Assembly: GCA_963854835.1 (NCBI GenBank)
Contig: OY978525.1
Span: forward strand, 71,475,628 to 71,539,627
Direction: 5' to 3'
Length of the DNA: 64,000 bases
Origin: Megamerina dolium
Lineage: Eukaryota > Arthropoda > Insecta > Diptera > Megamerinidae
Below the pieces are notes generated by a model. It had not been told where the DNA came from. It did no database searches and saw only the letters and a program-made list of their open reading frames with translations. Shown in pieces: positions 42,002-52,349 of this stretch (its first letter is position 1; the number at the start of each line of letters is the position of its first letter). The position numbers and the translations under genes were made by a program.

Positions 42002-42294
42002 TGTTACGTTTTTATTTTGTTTATTTATTTAAAATCAACTATTTACAATAACACTTTAATGTACTTGTAACTTTTGCCTCTGTATCGATGTTTGCGCAAT
42101 CACGTTCGGGATTAGATTGATTTTCACTTGTCAACACTGGGTCTATTTATACTCTGTTGGCAATACCCCAGAATCTTCCTTTATTGAGATTCTTCTCTTT
42201 CTTTCTCGTTGGATTGTTCTGGTTTATTATTTCTTTTTGTGGACATTCGTTTCGATGATGAGTGATGAGTAACTAACCATCGATATTCGTTACA
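42002..42294 (-). repeat. Family G solo LTR, internally deleted
   Basis: Minus orientation, from TGTTACGTTTTTAT to CGATATTCGTTACA, lacking about 145 bp of the middle found in the 437-bp LTR. It is flanked by GTAT on both sides (41998-42001 and 42295-42298), a 4-bp target duplication as in G2. 42295-42587 is unassigned flank. Confidence 0.9.
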
Positions 42295-42587
42295 GTATTC
42301 TTTTGACTTATTTCGACCCGAATCTCTTTTTTATCAATTTACTTTAAAATGTGCGCCATTATCCACCATATTTGCTATATTTTCACAAATCACTTATGTG
42401 CATAATGTTCAGTTCAACACGTTTTTATCATAATTTCTGATGTCAATATGTAATCTAATCCATCAAAATGCCAAAACCCAAGCAGATATAAATTGTTATT
42501 TTGCACGATCCGGTTTGAACCACTGTCGAAAGCGGAAGTGAGTTACTTGTGCTCTAAATAAAACTATTTTTAAAAACTAAACCAAAG

Positions 42588-42728
42588 TGTTGAACAACAA
42601 TAATTTTTGTTGTCAACAACGAAATTTACAGTCTAACACCAGCTGTGGTTTTATAACAACTAAATTTAATATCATATTTCAATTTTATAAGAGCATACAA
42701 ATCAAAGGTTTACACAGTTGTATCAATA
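42588..42728 (-). repeat. 3' LTR remnant of BEL element B
   Basis: 141 bp identical at all but three positions to 55054-55194, starting TGTTGAACAACAA. It ends at the Harbinger terminus GGGCTATTCAGAATC. Flanked on the left by the CAAAG duplication. Confidence 0.93.
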
Positions 42729-42908
42729 GGGCTATTCAGAATCTTGTGCATTTAAGATTGCAAATTCGTGCAATTGTAAATATTTATCATCAATTGTGAA
42801 CGACTTTTTTGTTTACTTTGCATTACTTGTTGCAAGCCAAGCTATTCACAGCTGATTGGTGAAATAGCAAATTATTTTGATGTTAAAATTGCGCATAAAT
42901 TAGAAGAA

Positions 42909-44162
42909 ATGCCGAAAAAAAGCTGTAAGGAGCAAATAGTCGACTCTTTAATTGACGAAGCTGCTGATGAAATTATGTGCAACGAAGGTATGAAATATTC
43001 TCTTCATAATTTCAGTAAATAACCATTTTTCATTAAATTAGAATTTGATGAGGATGCAGTGGATGCAGTTTTAGATGAACTGGCAGAATCTTTGGGTATT
43101 GTCATGGAATGCCGTCGGGGATCATACAGCATTGTACCCAAATCAGACATTTGGCGCAATAATATTTTGACAACCCTAGACGAAGATAGATTCCGGCAAA
43201 TATTGAGGGTCAATAGAGAGCAATTCGCGATGTTAGTTGACTTAATAAAAATCGATGAAGAATTCAACAAAGCGCACTCTTGTAAGCAATTTTCTGTGGA
43301 ATTGCAATTAGCAATCACGCTTTTCCGACTTGGTTCATCAGGGGAAAGCGCAGCATTTAGAAAAATCGCAACCATTTTCGGAGTGGGAGATGGCGAAACC
43401 CTATCAATTATCACAAAAAGAGTTCTTAAAGCATTCTTGCGCCTCCAATCGAAATATATTTACTGGCCCAATGAGACTGAACGATTGCAAATTGTATCAG
43501 ATACTTTTGACGAGCTCCCTTTTTGCATTGGGTATATTGATGGAACAGAAATAAAATTAGCGGAATCACCAATTGAAGACCATACATCGTACTTTTCCAG
43601 AAATCACATATATTCAATTAAAGCACAGGTAGTGTGCGACTACAAACGGGTGATTCGACATGTCGTGGTTGGTCACCCTGGAAGCTGGCATGATGCCCGA
43701 ATATATCGAAATAGCTCGCTCTTTAAACGAAAGGAGCGGTACTTTTCTTCGCAGCAATGGATAGCAGGAGACTCGGCATACCCTTTATCTGAAACGTTAA
43801 TTACGCCCTACAGGAGCAATGCGAGACAGCTTGAAAGAAACGCCCAAATCGATTTTAATTTACGTCATAGCAAATATCGGGTTAGAGTGGAGCACTGTTT
43901 TGGACTCCTGAAAGAAAGATTTGGAAGCCTTAAGCAACTAAGGATGCGTCTTGCGAACAAAGAAAACCATAAATTATGTTGCGACTGGTTTCTTGTCTGT
44001 TGTATTCTCCATAACATTTTAATTGAAAATTGCTCAAGTACGTTCGAAGCCGGTGTAGACCCAACAGCCGCTGCAGAAGATTCTACTGAACCTGATGACC
44101 CTTCACGAAACAATGCCGGAGAAATTAAAAGACAAGCCATATATTCACTAATGTTTTCTTGA
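42909..44162 (+). CDS. PIF/Harbinger transposase (HARBI1-like), two exons
   Basis: Exon 1 (42909-42987) starts with ATG and reads MPKKSCKEQIVDSLIDEAAD. A 54-bp GT...AG intron (42988-43041) follows and exon 2 runs to the TGA at 44162, giving 399 residues with no break. The catalytic DDE_Tnp_4-type core shows FCIGYIDGTEIKL (Asp193), HPGSWHDARIY (Asp244), AGDSAYPL and VEHCFGLLKERF (Glu310). An N-terminal helical region (about 60-150) fits the family. Alternative: reading may start at a later codon, but the exon-1 join is in frame and acidic as usual. It appears intact although the element has lost one end. Confidence 0.88.
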
Positions 44163-44306
44163 ATGTACTTCAATTCATTTATAAATTCATTAAAAATAAA
44201 AAAGTAACAAAAAAAAGTAAAATTCTTATACACTATGCACAGCACAGAAATTTAACTAAAGGTAAAAGTTTAACTTTAAAGGCACATAAGTATTTCTTGT
44301 TTAAAA

Positions 44307-45121
44307 CTACTTTTGCGAGTGACACTTGTACTTCATCTCAATTTCAAACTTTTGTAGGCGTTCATCCTTTTCAATTTGAAGTATTTTTAGTCGTTCATCT
44401 TTCTCTAACTCCATAAATTTTAAATCTAATTCACGTTTTTTATTTTCAATTTCAGCCTTTCCTCTTTCTATTTCTGCTTTAACTTTTTCCTCTTCAAGCT
44501 TCAGTTTCCTGTCATTAAATGCAAGATCTTTTTCATGCTTTTCTTTTTCCCACAGCATTTTAATTTTCATCATTTCTGTGCGCTCTACTTGAAAAGCAGC
44601 AAGGTGTGCAACTGATGACTTTGGATCGTGTTTTTTCATTTTTTCGGTAAAGTCCTTTGCTTTTTTTGGCACAGCCGTTGACACTTGTGTTGACGAAGGA
44701 TTTTCGTTTGTTTGGATGTTGGAACAATCGCGTGGAGGCGAAGTGGTTGCCCCAATCTCTGCATTATATTGCACTTCAGCCGCATCAGCAGAAAAACTCA
44801 ATCCTAAACAAGGTTCAGCGACTTCTGTTGTGATATCCATTAATGTCACTTAACCACTATCGATCACCTCATACACAGTGCTGCTAGTTTTTTCGCCGAA
44901 GATTTCGTTCAGTTGCTTGTAATAGGGGCACATCTGCAGCACTTTGCCTGAAATATAAACATTTTGGGCATTAATTTGTAATTTTGGGACACTAGTGCTT
45001 CAAATTTAAAAGGAATTCGCATACCTTCAACAGTCGAAGTTCCCGCATCGGATTCGAGAAGTCCAGCACCCGTCGATTTTCGCCAATCGTTGGCCTTTTT
45101 GAAGGAAGACTTGAGATTTCG
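44307..45121 (-). pseudogene. Harbinger Myb/SANT-like accessory protein, truncated
   Basis: On the minus strand, exon 1 remainder (45121-45025: RNLKSSFKKANDWRKSTGAG) is followed by a 77-bp intron (45024-44948, GTATGC...TTTCAG). Exon 2 continues GKVLQMCPYYKQLNEIFGEK as a Myb/SANT-type DNA-binding domain. An in-frame TAA (44850-44852) interrupts it, and the same frame continues with a C-terminal coiled coil very rich in Glu/Lys (residues about 95-175 of the 44849-44307 stretch). In Harbinger elements this protein helps import transposase and bind the termini. The N-terminus is deleted. Confidence 0.75.
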
Positions 45122-46725
45122 AAATGAGGGGCGCGCGGCGGGATGAATTCGAAAATCACGCCTCTCTCTGCTACGAAATTGAGTATTTTGTTCTGACTCT
45201 GCTCTCCGAAAAACACGTCGTTCAGCTCTTTCAGCTTTGCATTGGCTCCCACGAAATTTGTAGCATTGTCGCACATAACCTTCTCTGGAAGACCTTTCCT
45301 TCCGATGAACCTTTTAAAACAAGAAATGAAAGCGTTAGTGGACAAATCAGAAACAGCTTCGATGTGAACAGCCTTTGACGAAAAACAAACGAATATAGCT
45401 ACATATGTCTTATAAGGAGGTCTACCACGATTTCTATATGACGTGTATATCGGACCACAAAAATCTACTCCGGTTATCAAAAATGGTCGCACTGATAAAA
45501 GTCGGTCTCTAGTTAAATTTCCCATAATTTGTGTCATTAATCTAGGCTTGTACCTAAAACAATGTATGCAATTGCGAACGACATTACGAGCCACTTCTCT
45601 TGAATTAATTGACCATATTTTCAGCCGCATTAGACCAATTAGAGCTCGTGGTCCTGCATGACAATTTGACAAATGCAAATGGGTGGCATACAGAGTTACG
45701 AATCGGGACTTAGGCATCAATAAAGGATGCTTAGTATCATAAGGTAGTGGGGCATTCAGTAATCTGCCACCAACACGCACTAAAGTAAATTTTCTGCCAT
45801 TTTCTTCAAATTCGTGCAGAAACGGATTTAATTGTTGGAGTTGTTTGCTTAATAACAATGAACTTTTCATACATTTTATTTGTTCAGCGTATTCCTCATG
45901 CTGAATTATTTCGACGACTTTGAAAAATGATAGCTCAAGTTCTTTTGCTGTAATTGGTTGTTCTGTATGCCCATTTTTGATCGGCTTTATAAATCGATAA
46001 ACATATGCAAGTGTTCGCAATATTTTCATGTACGTCGACGAATTTTCAATTATTTCGTAGATTATGTTACGTTCTTTTTCAACAACTAGTACGATCGCTT
46101 TAGACTTGCGCATTTCTGCCGATGACAATGTTTCTGCGGGCTCAAAGTGCGCATTTACAGGCCAATTATCTTCCTCCTCCATTAAAAATGTAGGACCATC
46201 AAACCATATAGACTGGCATAGCTCATCGACATTGCAACTTCGCGATACAATATCCGCAGGGTTCTGAGCAGTTGGAACGTGCCTCCATGTAGCTTTATTC
46301 GCCACTTCTTGAATGTCCGATACCCTACTCCCAACAAAAGTTGATAATGTGGATGGGTGCTTTTTAAGCCAGTATAACACAATTTCTGAATCGCTCCAAA
46401 AAATTACCTTTTCTGCGTATGGCAATAAAATTGACTCTATAATTTTCCACACTTTTGCTAACAAGTGAGCAGCACAAAGCTCAAGTCTTGGAGGAGTTTT
46501 AGTTTTAAGTGGAGCAACTTTCGACTTGGCTGTAAACAGTATGGACTTGTAATTACTACCACATTTGCTACGTATATATATACAACAACCATATGCACGC
46601 ATAGATGCATCAGCGAATTCGTGAATTTGAACTGGTGATAACGAAGAAATATTCACGTATCGAGGAACATGTATCTCTGGGATTTTTCGGAAGTTTTTTT
46701 TAAAGATCTCCCAGCTTGTAGCCAC
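45122..46725 (-). pseudogene. pol: RNase H and integrase of BEL element B (3'-truncated)
   Basis: The RNase H part shows VQIHEFADASMRAYGCCIY (Asp motif), PPRLELCAAHLLAKV (Glu), VIFWSDSEIVLYWL and NPADIVSRSC. The integrase has the zinc region HLHLSNCHAGPRALIGLMRL ... NCIHCFRYKP and the core GVDFCGPIYTSY (first Asp) with VMCDNATNFVGA (second Asp). It ends at IPPRAPHF, just before the GGxWE motif carrying the catalytic Glu. From there the same frame runs on for about 43 codons into Harbinger sequence down to 44992, making an accidental chimeric ORF. Confidence 0.92.
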
Positions 46726-47903
46726 CTACATTGGAACTGATTCATCCCAGTCTAACTTTAGCAACCACAATTCTTGCAGCAATATTTTTGCTTTTGTAAT
46801 AACTGGGCATAGAAGCCCCAATGGGTCAAACAACCGGGAAGACACCGACAAAATATTGCGCTTAGTAGCCTTCAAAGTGTCAAAATTTGCAACGAGATTA
46901 AAATTAAGCTTATCACTTTTCGGATGCCAAACTATACCTAGAGTTTTAGTGGTTTCGGTGTCGTTAAATGTGATTTCTTTTTCAACATTGTCGCTATTAT
47001 TGAGAACCTGGTGGTTAGAATACCATTTCGCCAACTTAAAGCCAGCTGAATCGAGAATTTTTGTTATATTTTATTGAATGCTTTCAAGCTCCTCCAATGT
47101 TTCAGCACCTGACAATAAATCGTCCACATAGAAGTCCTCTTGTATTACCCTTGAAATCGCACGCATTTCTCTATTAATATTGCCAAGTTCATTTAAGCAC
47201 CGAATAGCCAAGAACGGTGCTGGTGCAGTGCCATATGTTATTGTGTTTAGTTTGTATATTTGTATAGGCATGTTTGGATGTTTCCGCCACAAAATAAGCT
47301 GAAATTGTCGGTCTGCAAGTATTCGATCATAAAATTATTATACATTTCTTTGACATCAGGTCTCCTCATAAGCCTACGCTCAAGTGACAAAAATCGTCGT
47401 TTTGCCGTTACATATGAGGCTCCGAGTGCTGACGAATTCATTTTAAATGGCAACCTAACTTCAAAACGACCAGTTGGTAATCGCTTGGTACTCTTCATAA
47501 AATGTTGTTCGCAACTCATTTGTTCTTCCGTAAACTTTTTGGATGTGCTAGGTACTTCTTCTATTTCCCAAAACTTATGCACAATAGCATCTAAAGAGGC
47601 CAACTGAATATCGCTTTTTTTATTTACTAAATTGCATGCTCCACTTTTCGAATTTTCAAGTGATTTATACCGACCAGAAACTATCCAACCAAGCAACGTC
47701 TTTTGCAATGTTGGAAACGACTCGTTTAATTTTATTTGACCGATTGATAAAAGTTCGAAAAATATATCGGCACCAATTAACAAATCAATTTTTTGTCTTT
47801 TATTAAAGTGGGGATCTGCCAGCTCAATATTCCCCGGGACTTGCCACGAGTCAACGGGTAAATTAACTTCAGGTTGGTAAATCGAGATGGACTTTATGAC
47901 CAA
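46726..47903 (-). pseudogene. pol: Protease end and RT of BEL element B, central RT deleted
   Basis: 47903-47320 encodes the end of the protease domain (IDLLIGADIFFELLSIGQIK) and the RT entry (HKFWEIEEVPSTSKKFTEEQ, TGRFEVRLPF, SLERRLMRRPDVKEMYNNFM). Then about 110-120 residues of the palm, with the first catalytic Asp, are missing and the frame changes. WRKHPNMPIQIYKLNTITYG and EDFYVDDLLSGAETLEELES (YVDD box) follow, then after another break the thumb TKTLGIVWHPKSDKLNF and LSVSSRLFDPLGLLCPV. It is clear BEL/Pao type, non-functional. Confidence 0.9.
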
Positions 47904-47957
47904 AAATCTGCTTGAAACTTGTAGTCATTAACTCTTGATTCTACAATCGTATTAACT

Positions 47958-49478
47958 TTATGTCGTAAGTTCACATTTAACTCCCCAATACCCCAATCCC
48001 CAATGTAATTTCTGTGCACAATCTTCACTCATGAAATTTATTTGTGATCCAGAGTCTAAAAGCGCTCTTACTAGGTGGGTACTTCCATAGCGATCTTTTA
48101 TTCTAATTATAGCTGTAGCCAATACAACGACATCATCTGTATTCGAGACATGGTGTGAAGAACGCTGGAACGATTGTTGTGGAGTATCATTGGCAGTAGC
48201 AGATGTTGATGGTAACACAGATAACTGATTATCGAAGCGATTTGATTGCTGCTGCACCTCATATTTATGCAGCAGAGTGTGATGAGGACGTTGACAAACT
48301 CGACAATGAGATCGAGAACAATTCCGGACCGAGTGTCCGTTCTTTAAGCAATTTATACAATTTCCAGATTTTTTTACAACATCGAACCGTTTACCAACAG
48401 TCAATGCAGCGAAAGAGTTGCAACTATGTATTGAATGCCCATTCAATTTACAAAAAATGCATTGATTTTCCAAACTACTCGCAGCAACTGCAAATGATGT
48501 TTTGTATTCATTTTTCTTGTTATTATGCGATTTAATTCTATGAGGATTCTGTTGATCAGCACTGTCGTATCTATTCGACCTATCGTCATTTACTTCCAGT
48601 GATTGGCATCGACAAATTAGCAATTTCGAGCAGTCGTTCCGTGAAGGAAAGGTGGAGTAATCCAACTGAACGTTCCATCTCGATTTTGTAGCTGGATCAA
48701 CTTTTGATAGTACCAGTTGAATGAGTAATGCATTTGTTATATCCATCTCTGTACCCAATGATAGCAACGAATCGTAAATTGCGGATACAGTGTCAACCAC
48801 ATTTCTAAGCGCTGAAGCATTTGGTTTGGTCATTTTTGGAATGTCAAATAACTGCTCGATATTATCAAAAAATATCAAACCTTTTTTATCGTATCGTTCT
48901 GCTAAACGATCCAATGCTTTCTTATAATTGGCTTCTGTGACTTGGAATGCTTTTACCGTTCTGAGCGCGTCACCCGATGAACAACTCAACAAATGATTAA
49001 ATTTTTCAATTGTCGCTAGATGTGGCTCATCATGGACCAAGTTATTGAATGAGCTTATAAAATTTTTGTACTCCGCGTACTTTCCACTAAATGTCGGTAA
49101 TTTCAGATTCGGAAGACGAGACGATTGAGGCGTGGTAATACCAAGTGTACTCTCCAACATTGGACTCTCTCGACGCTTATATTGCCCCATAAGCTGAATA
49201 AGCCTCGATTTAGCACTTATGCAAAGATCCTCGATATCGCCTCTTCGGTCATCGTCAGGATCCTCCCTCTCGATCTTGGTTTGGTATGCCATTATTTGTT
49301 TAATATAAGAATCTAAGATTTCTAGCCGGCATTCCAAATCTATAACATTCCAAGTTACCGTTGGATTATCAAGCATGTTTTTGATACGTGTTATATTACC
49401 ACGCGCTGTTGCTCTTTGCCGCCTTAAAGTACTCGGCTTTTGAACAGAAGCTGCTTCATCGCTCAAACTTCCAGGCAT
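47958..49478 (-). pseudogene. gag: Gag and start of protease of BEL element B
   Basis: An open 506-codon frame from ATG MPGSLSDEAASVQKPSTLRR. DUF1759-type capsid region: LPNLKLPTFSGKYAEYKNFI (about residues 122-141) and FNHLLSCSSGDALRTVKAF. The zinc-knuckle block is CIFCKLNGHSIHSC, CINCLKNGHSVRNC, CRVCQRPHHTLLH (about residues 336-398). It then runs in frame into the protease with VRALLDSGSQINFMSEDCAQ (DSGS active site), a Gag-Pol fusion normal for BEL. The frame is lost near 47960. The gag portion itself is intact. Confidence 0.9.
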
Positions 49479-50042
49479 GATCGTAATTATTTAGTAATTT
49501 TTTACGTTTAATAAATTCAATAAATTTACCAACAATATTGAGTCTAGTCGAATACAATTTGTTTCCAAATGTTCAATTTAATTCAAGCAAATAGTTAGAC
49601 AATCTCGATTCAATTACAAAATGACGAATTAACCAGCACCCTATAATATTTTCTAGATAGCGAAGCAACCCAGCAATTAAAAAAAGAAAAACAATTTATG
49701 TATTGTTCAATGTGCTTTTATTTATTTATTTAAAAAACGAAACCTTTCCTTTTGGTTAACTTAATATGGCAATCATCAACAATGTACGTATTTGTTAGAT
49801 ATACGTTTGGTACCACAACCAAAACTCCAATGTATAGTGTATGTGTATATGTGTTTACGTTGTATATTCACAACAATAACACCAACAATTGTCGCGGCAA
49901 CTTTAAACTTCAAAATTCAAACCAAAAACCAAATTGTGTCTGACAATATCTTTATAGATGCACAAACAACTATCATTCAAGGCGCAATGGATTGGATGGT
50001 TTATAAATGTTAATGTACCAAGCACAACAGAGGTATAACAAC
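49479..50042 (-). other. Leader region of BEL element B (gag-proximal)
   Basis: By position this is the untranslated leader between the primer-binding site and gag; it continues above 54082 after the G2 insertion. It is AT-rich with no supported gene. Confidence 0.6.
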
Positions 50043-50225
50043 GATTCATATGATCGATATGTTTTTATAATTTAATGGTTTTCAAACTGTTAATATACTA
50101 GCAATTAACAGAGTGAGAGCGACGACAATGATTCATATGATCAATATGTTTAATAATGTAAGGGTTTTAAAACTGTTAATATACTAGCAATTAACAAGAG
50201 TGAGAGCGACGACAACGATTCATAT
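50043..50225. repeat. 87-bp tandem repeat array (interrupted by G2)
   Basis: Units start at 50043, 50130 and 50217, each with GATTCATATGATC(G/A)ATATG, then CAAACTGTTAATATACTAGC-like sequence and GAGTGAGAGCGACGACAA. The third unit is split by G2 and continues at 54082; the fourth starts at 54158. Period 87 bp. It lies in the BEL leader. Confidence 0.85.
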
Positions 50226-50662
50226 TGTAACGAGTATCGATAGTTGGTTACTCATCACTATTGGACTGACACTATTGGCAGCATCGAAACGAATGTCAAC
50301 AAAAAGAAATAATTAATAACCAGAACAAGCCAACGAGAAAGAAAGAGAAGAATCTCGATAAAGGAAGATTCTGGAGTGTTGCCAACAGAGTATAAATAGA
50401 GCCAGTGTTGAGAAGTGAGAATCAATTTGATCCCGAACGTGATTGCGGAAACATCGATACAGAGGCAAAAGTTGCAAGTACATTTATGTGTTATTGTAAA
50501 TAGTTGATTGTAAGCAGAGTTGATTGTAAATAGAGATTATTAAATAAATTGTTGCTGTATATAGTTGTATAAAATAAGTGTTGCAGTTATTATTAACAGA
50601 ATCCAGTGATCGAACAAGGTAATTCAAATAGAATTAAACAATCACAGAATAAAAACGTAACA
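50226..50662 (+). repeat. 5' LTR of G2
   Basis: 437 bp, TGTAACGAG...ACGTAACA. Contains TATAAATAG (50391-50399) as a candidate promoter TATA box and AATAAA at 50544-50549 as a candidate polyadenylation signal. Confidence 0.95.
50391..50399 (+). promoter_or_regulatory. Candidate TATA box in G2 LTR
   Basis: TATAAATAG lies in the middle of the 5' LTR, about 150 bp before AATAAA. This is a plausible U3/R organisation, and the same element is present in all family G LTRs here. Not experimentally supported. Confidence 0.55.
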
Positions 50663-50664
50663 AT

Positions 50665-50684
50665 TGGTGTCAGAAGTGGGATTC
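50665..50684 (+). promoter_or_regulatory. Primer-binding site of G2
   Basis: TGGTGTCAGAAGTGGGATTC starts 2 bp after the LTR. By memory it is complementary to the 3' end of a tRNA-Leu type molecule. Confidence 0.7.
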
Positions 50685-50691
50685 TGTAAAG

Positions 50692-51738
50692 ATGGTGAAA
50701 ATTGACCAACTAAAAGTGGACCAGCTTAAAAAGCTGATGGTAGAGATGAATCTATCGTCATCAGGTGCAAAGGCGGAACTGCTGGTGAGGCTGAGGCAAG
50801 CTATGGAGGCTAAGGGAATTAATGTAGAAGAACATGAGTTCTTCGAGGAAGCCGATATACAAGCAGTTGTGCACGCTGAGGAAGAGAGCAAAATAGATTC
50901 GAGTGGTCAACTCATGGAATTCATGTAAATCATGATGCAACAGCAGCAAACACAGCTACAAGAAAATGCGTCTCGTATTGACTCCAAGTTTCAAGAACAT
51001 TCGGTACGTCAAGAAAACGCTATGGGAGAATTCCAGAAAACAATTGACTCCAAGCTTCAAGAACATTCGGCTGAATTGCGTATGGAAATTCAAGAAGGTT
51101 CGTCTCGCCAAGAGGGCGTTATTAGTGATTTGCGTATGGAAATTCAAGAACATTCGGCTAGCCAAGAACACGTCATCGAAAATCTACAAAAAGGAATTGA
51201 ACTTAGATTTCAGGAAATTTCCGGAACCATTAATGAAAAGGTCACTGATTTAAAGGAACATGTAGATGACTTGGACGATATGTTCGAGGAATTACAGCAC
51301 GAACTCAATCAACTAAAAATAAATGGACCAGCCACATCAGTGATTAGAGAGTCAAGTACAATCAAATTAAAGCCACCAACATTTGACGGAAGCACGCCAT
51401 TCAATATCTTCAAGCTTCAATTCGAGACAACAGCTTCGAAGAATCAATGGGATGACAGCGACAAGACTGCTGCTTTAATAGTCGGATTAAAAGGTAATGC
51501 TTCCGACGTGTTACAGATGATTCCAGAGAAAGATCGTGGTAGCTATCAGTCACTGATGGACACACTCCACCGAAAATATGGAAATGAATACAAGAGTCAA
51601 TTACATCGAGTGGAATTGAGATCGCGAGTGCAACGGAGTAATGAGAGCCTTCAGGAATTCGCTTCCGATATTGAGCCACCTACCATAGACGATTTGTTCC
51701 TGGATTTGCAAACATCGCCAGCAGTCTGCATGAGTTAA
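50692..51738 (+). pseudogene. gag: Gag of G2, nonsense-interrupted and fused to RT tail
   Basis: It begins with the same SAP-like N-terminus as G1 (DQLKVDQLKKLMVEMNL). A TAA at 50926-50928 interrupts it, where G1 has Lys. The same frame continues with a longer coiled-coil repeat region than in G1 and the capsid region (LKPPTFDGSTPFNIFKLQF). After QEFASDIE (about 51677) the frame enters RT-tail DNA out of frame (PPTIDDLFLDL) and stops at 51738. The zinc knuckle is deleted. Confidence 0.92.
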
Positions 51739-52349
51739 CAAGAAAGAACAAACCATTTGTATGGGGCGAAGACCAACAGCAAGCATTTGAACAACTAAAA
51801 GAAAGACTTTGTTCAGCACCAGTATTAGCGTATCCAGTACCTGGACAAAAGGTTGTGTTGGACACAGATGCGAGTGGCTATGGAATAGGTGGTGTGCTCT
51901 CTCAGATCATAGATGGGCAAGAACAAGTAATAGCATACTACAGTAAAATCCTGTCGAAGCCAGAAAGAAACTACTGTGTCACTCGAAGAGAGTTGCTCGC
52001 AATACTGGAATGTGTAAAGTATTTCCATAAATACTTGTACGGCCAGTCATTTCATCTAAGAACTGACCACGCAGTGCTAAGGTGGTTATTACAATTTAAA
52101 AACCCAGAAGGACAGTTGGCGCGCTGGATTGAAAGGCTGCAGGGTTATCATTTTACCATCGAACATCGTAAAGGAGGACAGCACGGCAACACGAATGCTC
52201 TATCTCGTCGTTCTTGCAAAATAGAATGTAAACATTGTTCTCGAGCAAGGAGCACATTGTTGACATACGACTTACGAATATATTGCCGGAGGAGTCATGG
52301 ACCACCGAACGAGTGCAAGAAGATCAGTGGAACGACCCAGATCTCGTAA
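51683..52349 (+). pseudogene. pol: RT tail and RNase H of G2
   Basis: It starts at the deletion junction with RRFVPGFANIASSLHEL-type sequence, then WGEDQQQAFEQLKERL. The RNase H follows with LDTDASGYGIGGVLSQ, CVTRRELLAILECVKYF, LRTDHAVLRWLLQF and GNTNALSRR, in which the usual Asp of NADALS is Asn. A 7-bp deletion near 52245 relative to G1 shifts the frame, so RNase H is not continuous with integrase. Confidence 0.9.

Larger units (their letters stand above)
42729..45121 (+). mobile_element. PIF/Harbinger transposon inserted in the BEL LTR (right end lost)
   Basis: The left end GGGCTATTCAGAATC begins exactly where the BEL LTR is interrupted. Two convergent genes follow: a DDE transposase (plus strand) and a Myb/SANT-type DNA-binding protein (minus strand), the two-gene set of PIF/Harbinger elements. 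The right terminal repeat is missing; sequence passes directly into BEL integrase at about 45121. The target duplication is therefore not verifiable. Confidence 0.85.

Noticed and set aside
44992..46725. A single domesticated integrase-derived gene
   Set aside because: The C-terminal 43 codons are Harbinger DNA in the wrong frame, and the upstream RT is deleted and frameshifted; an accidental fusion fits better.
50043..50225. CRISPR-like regular repeats
   Set aside because: Repeats are 87-bp tandem units without distinct spacers, in a eukaryotic LTR-element leader.
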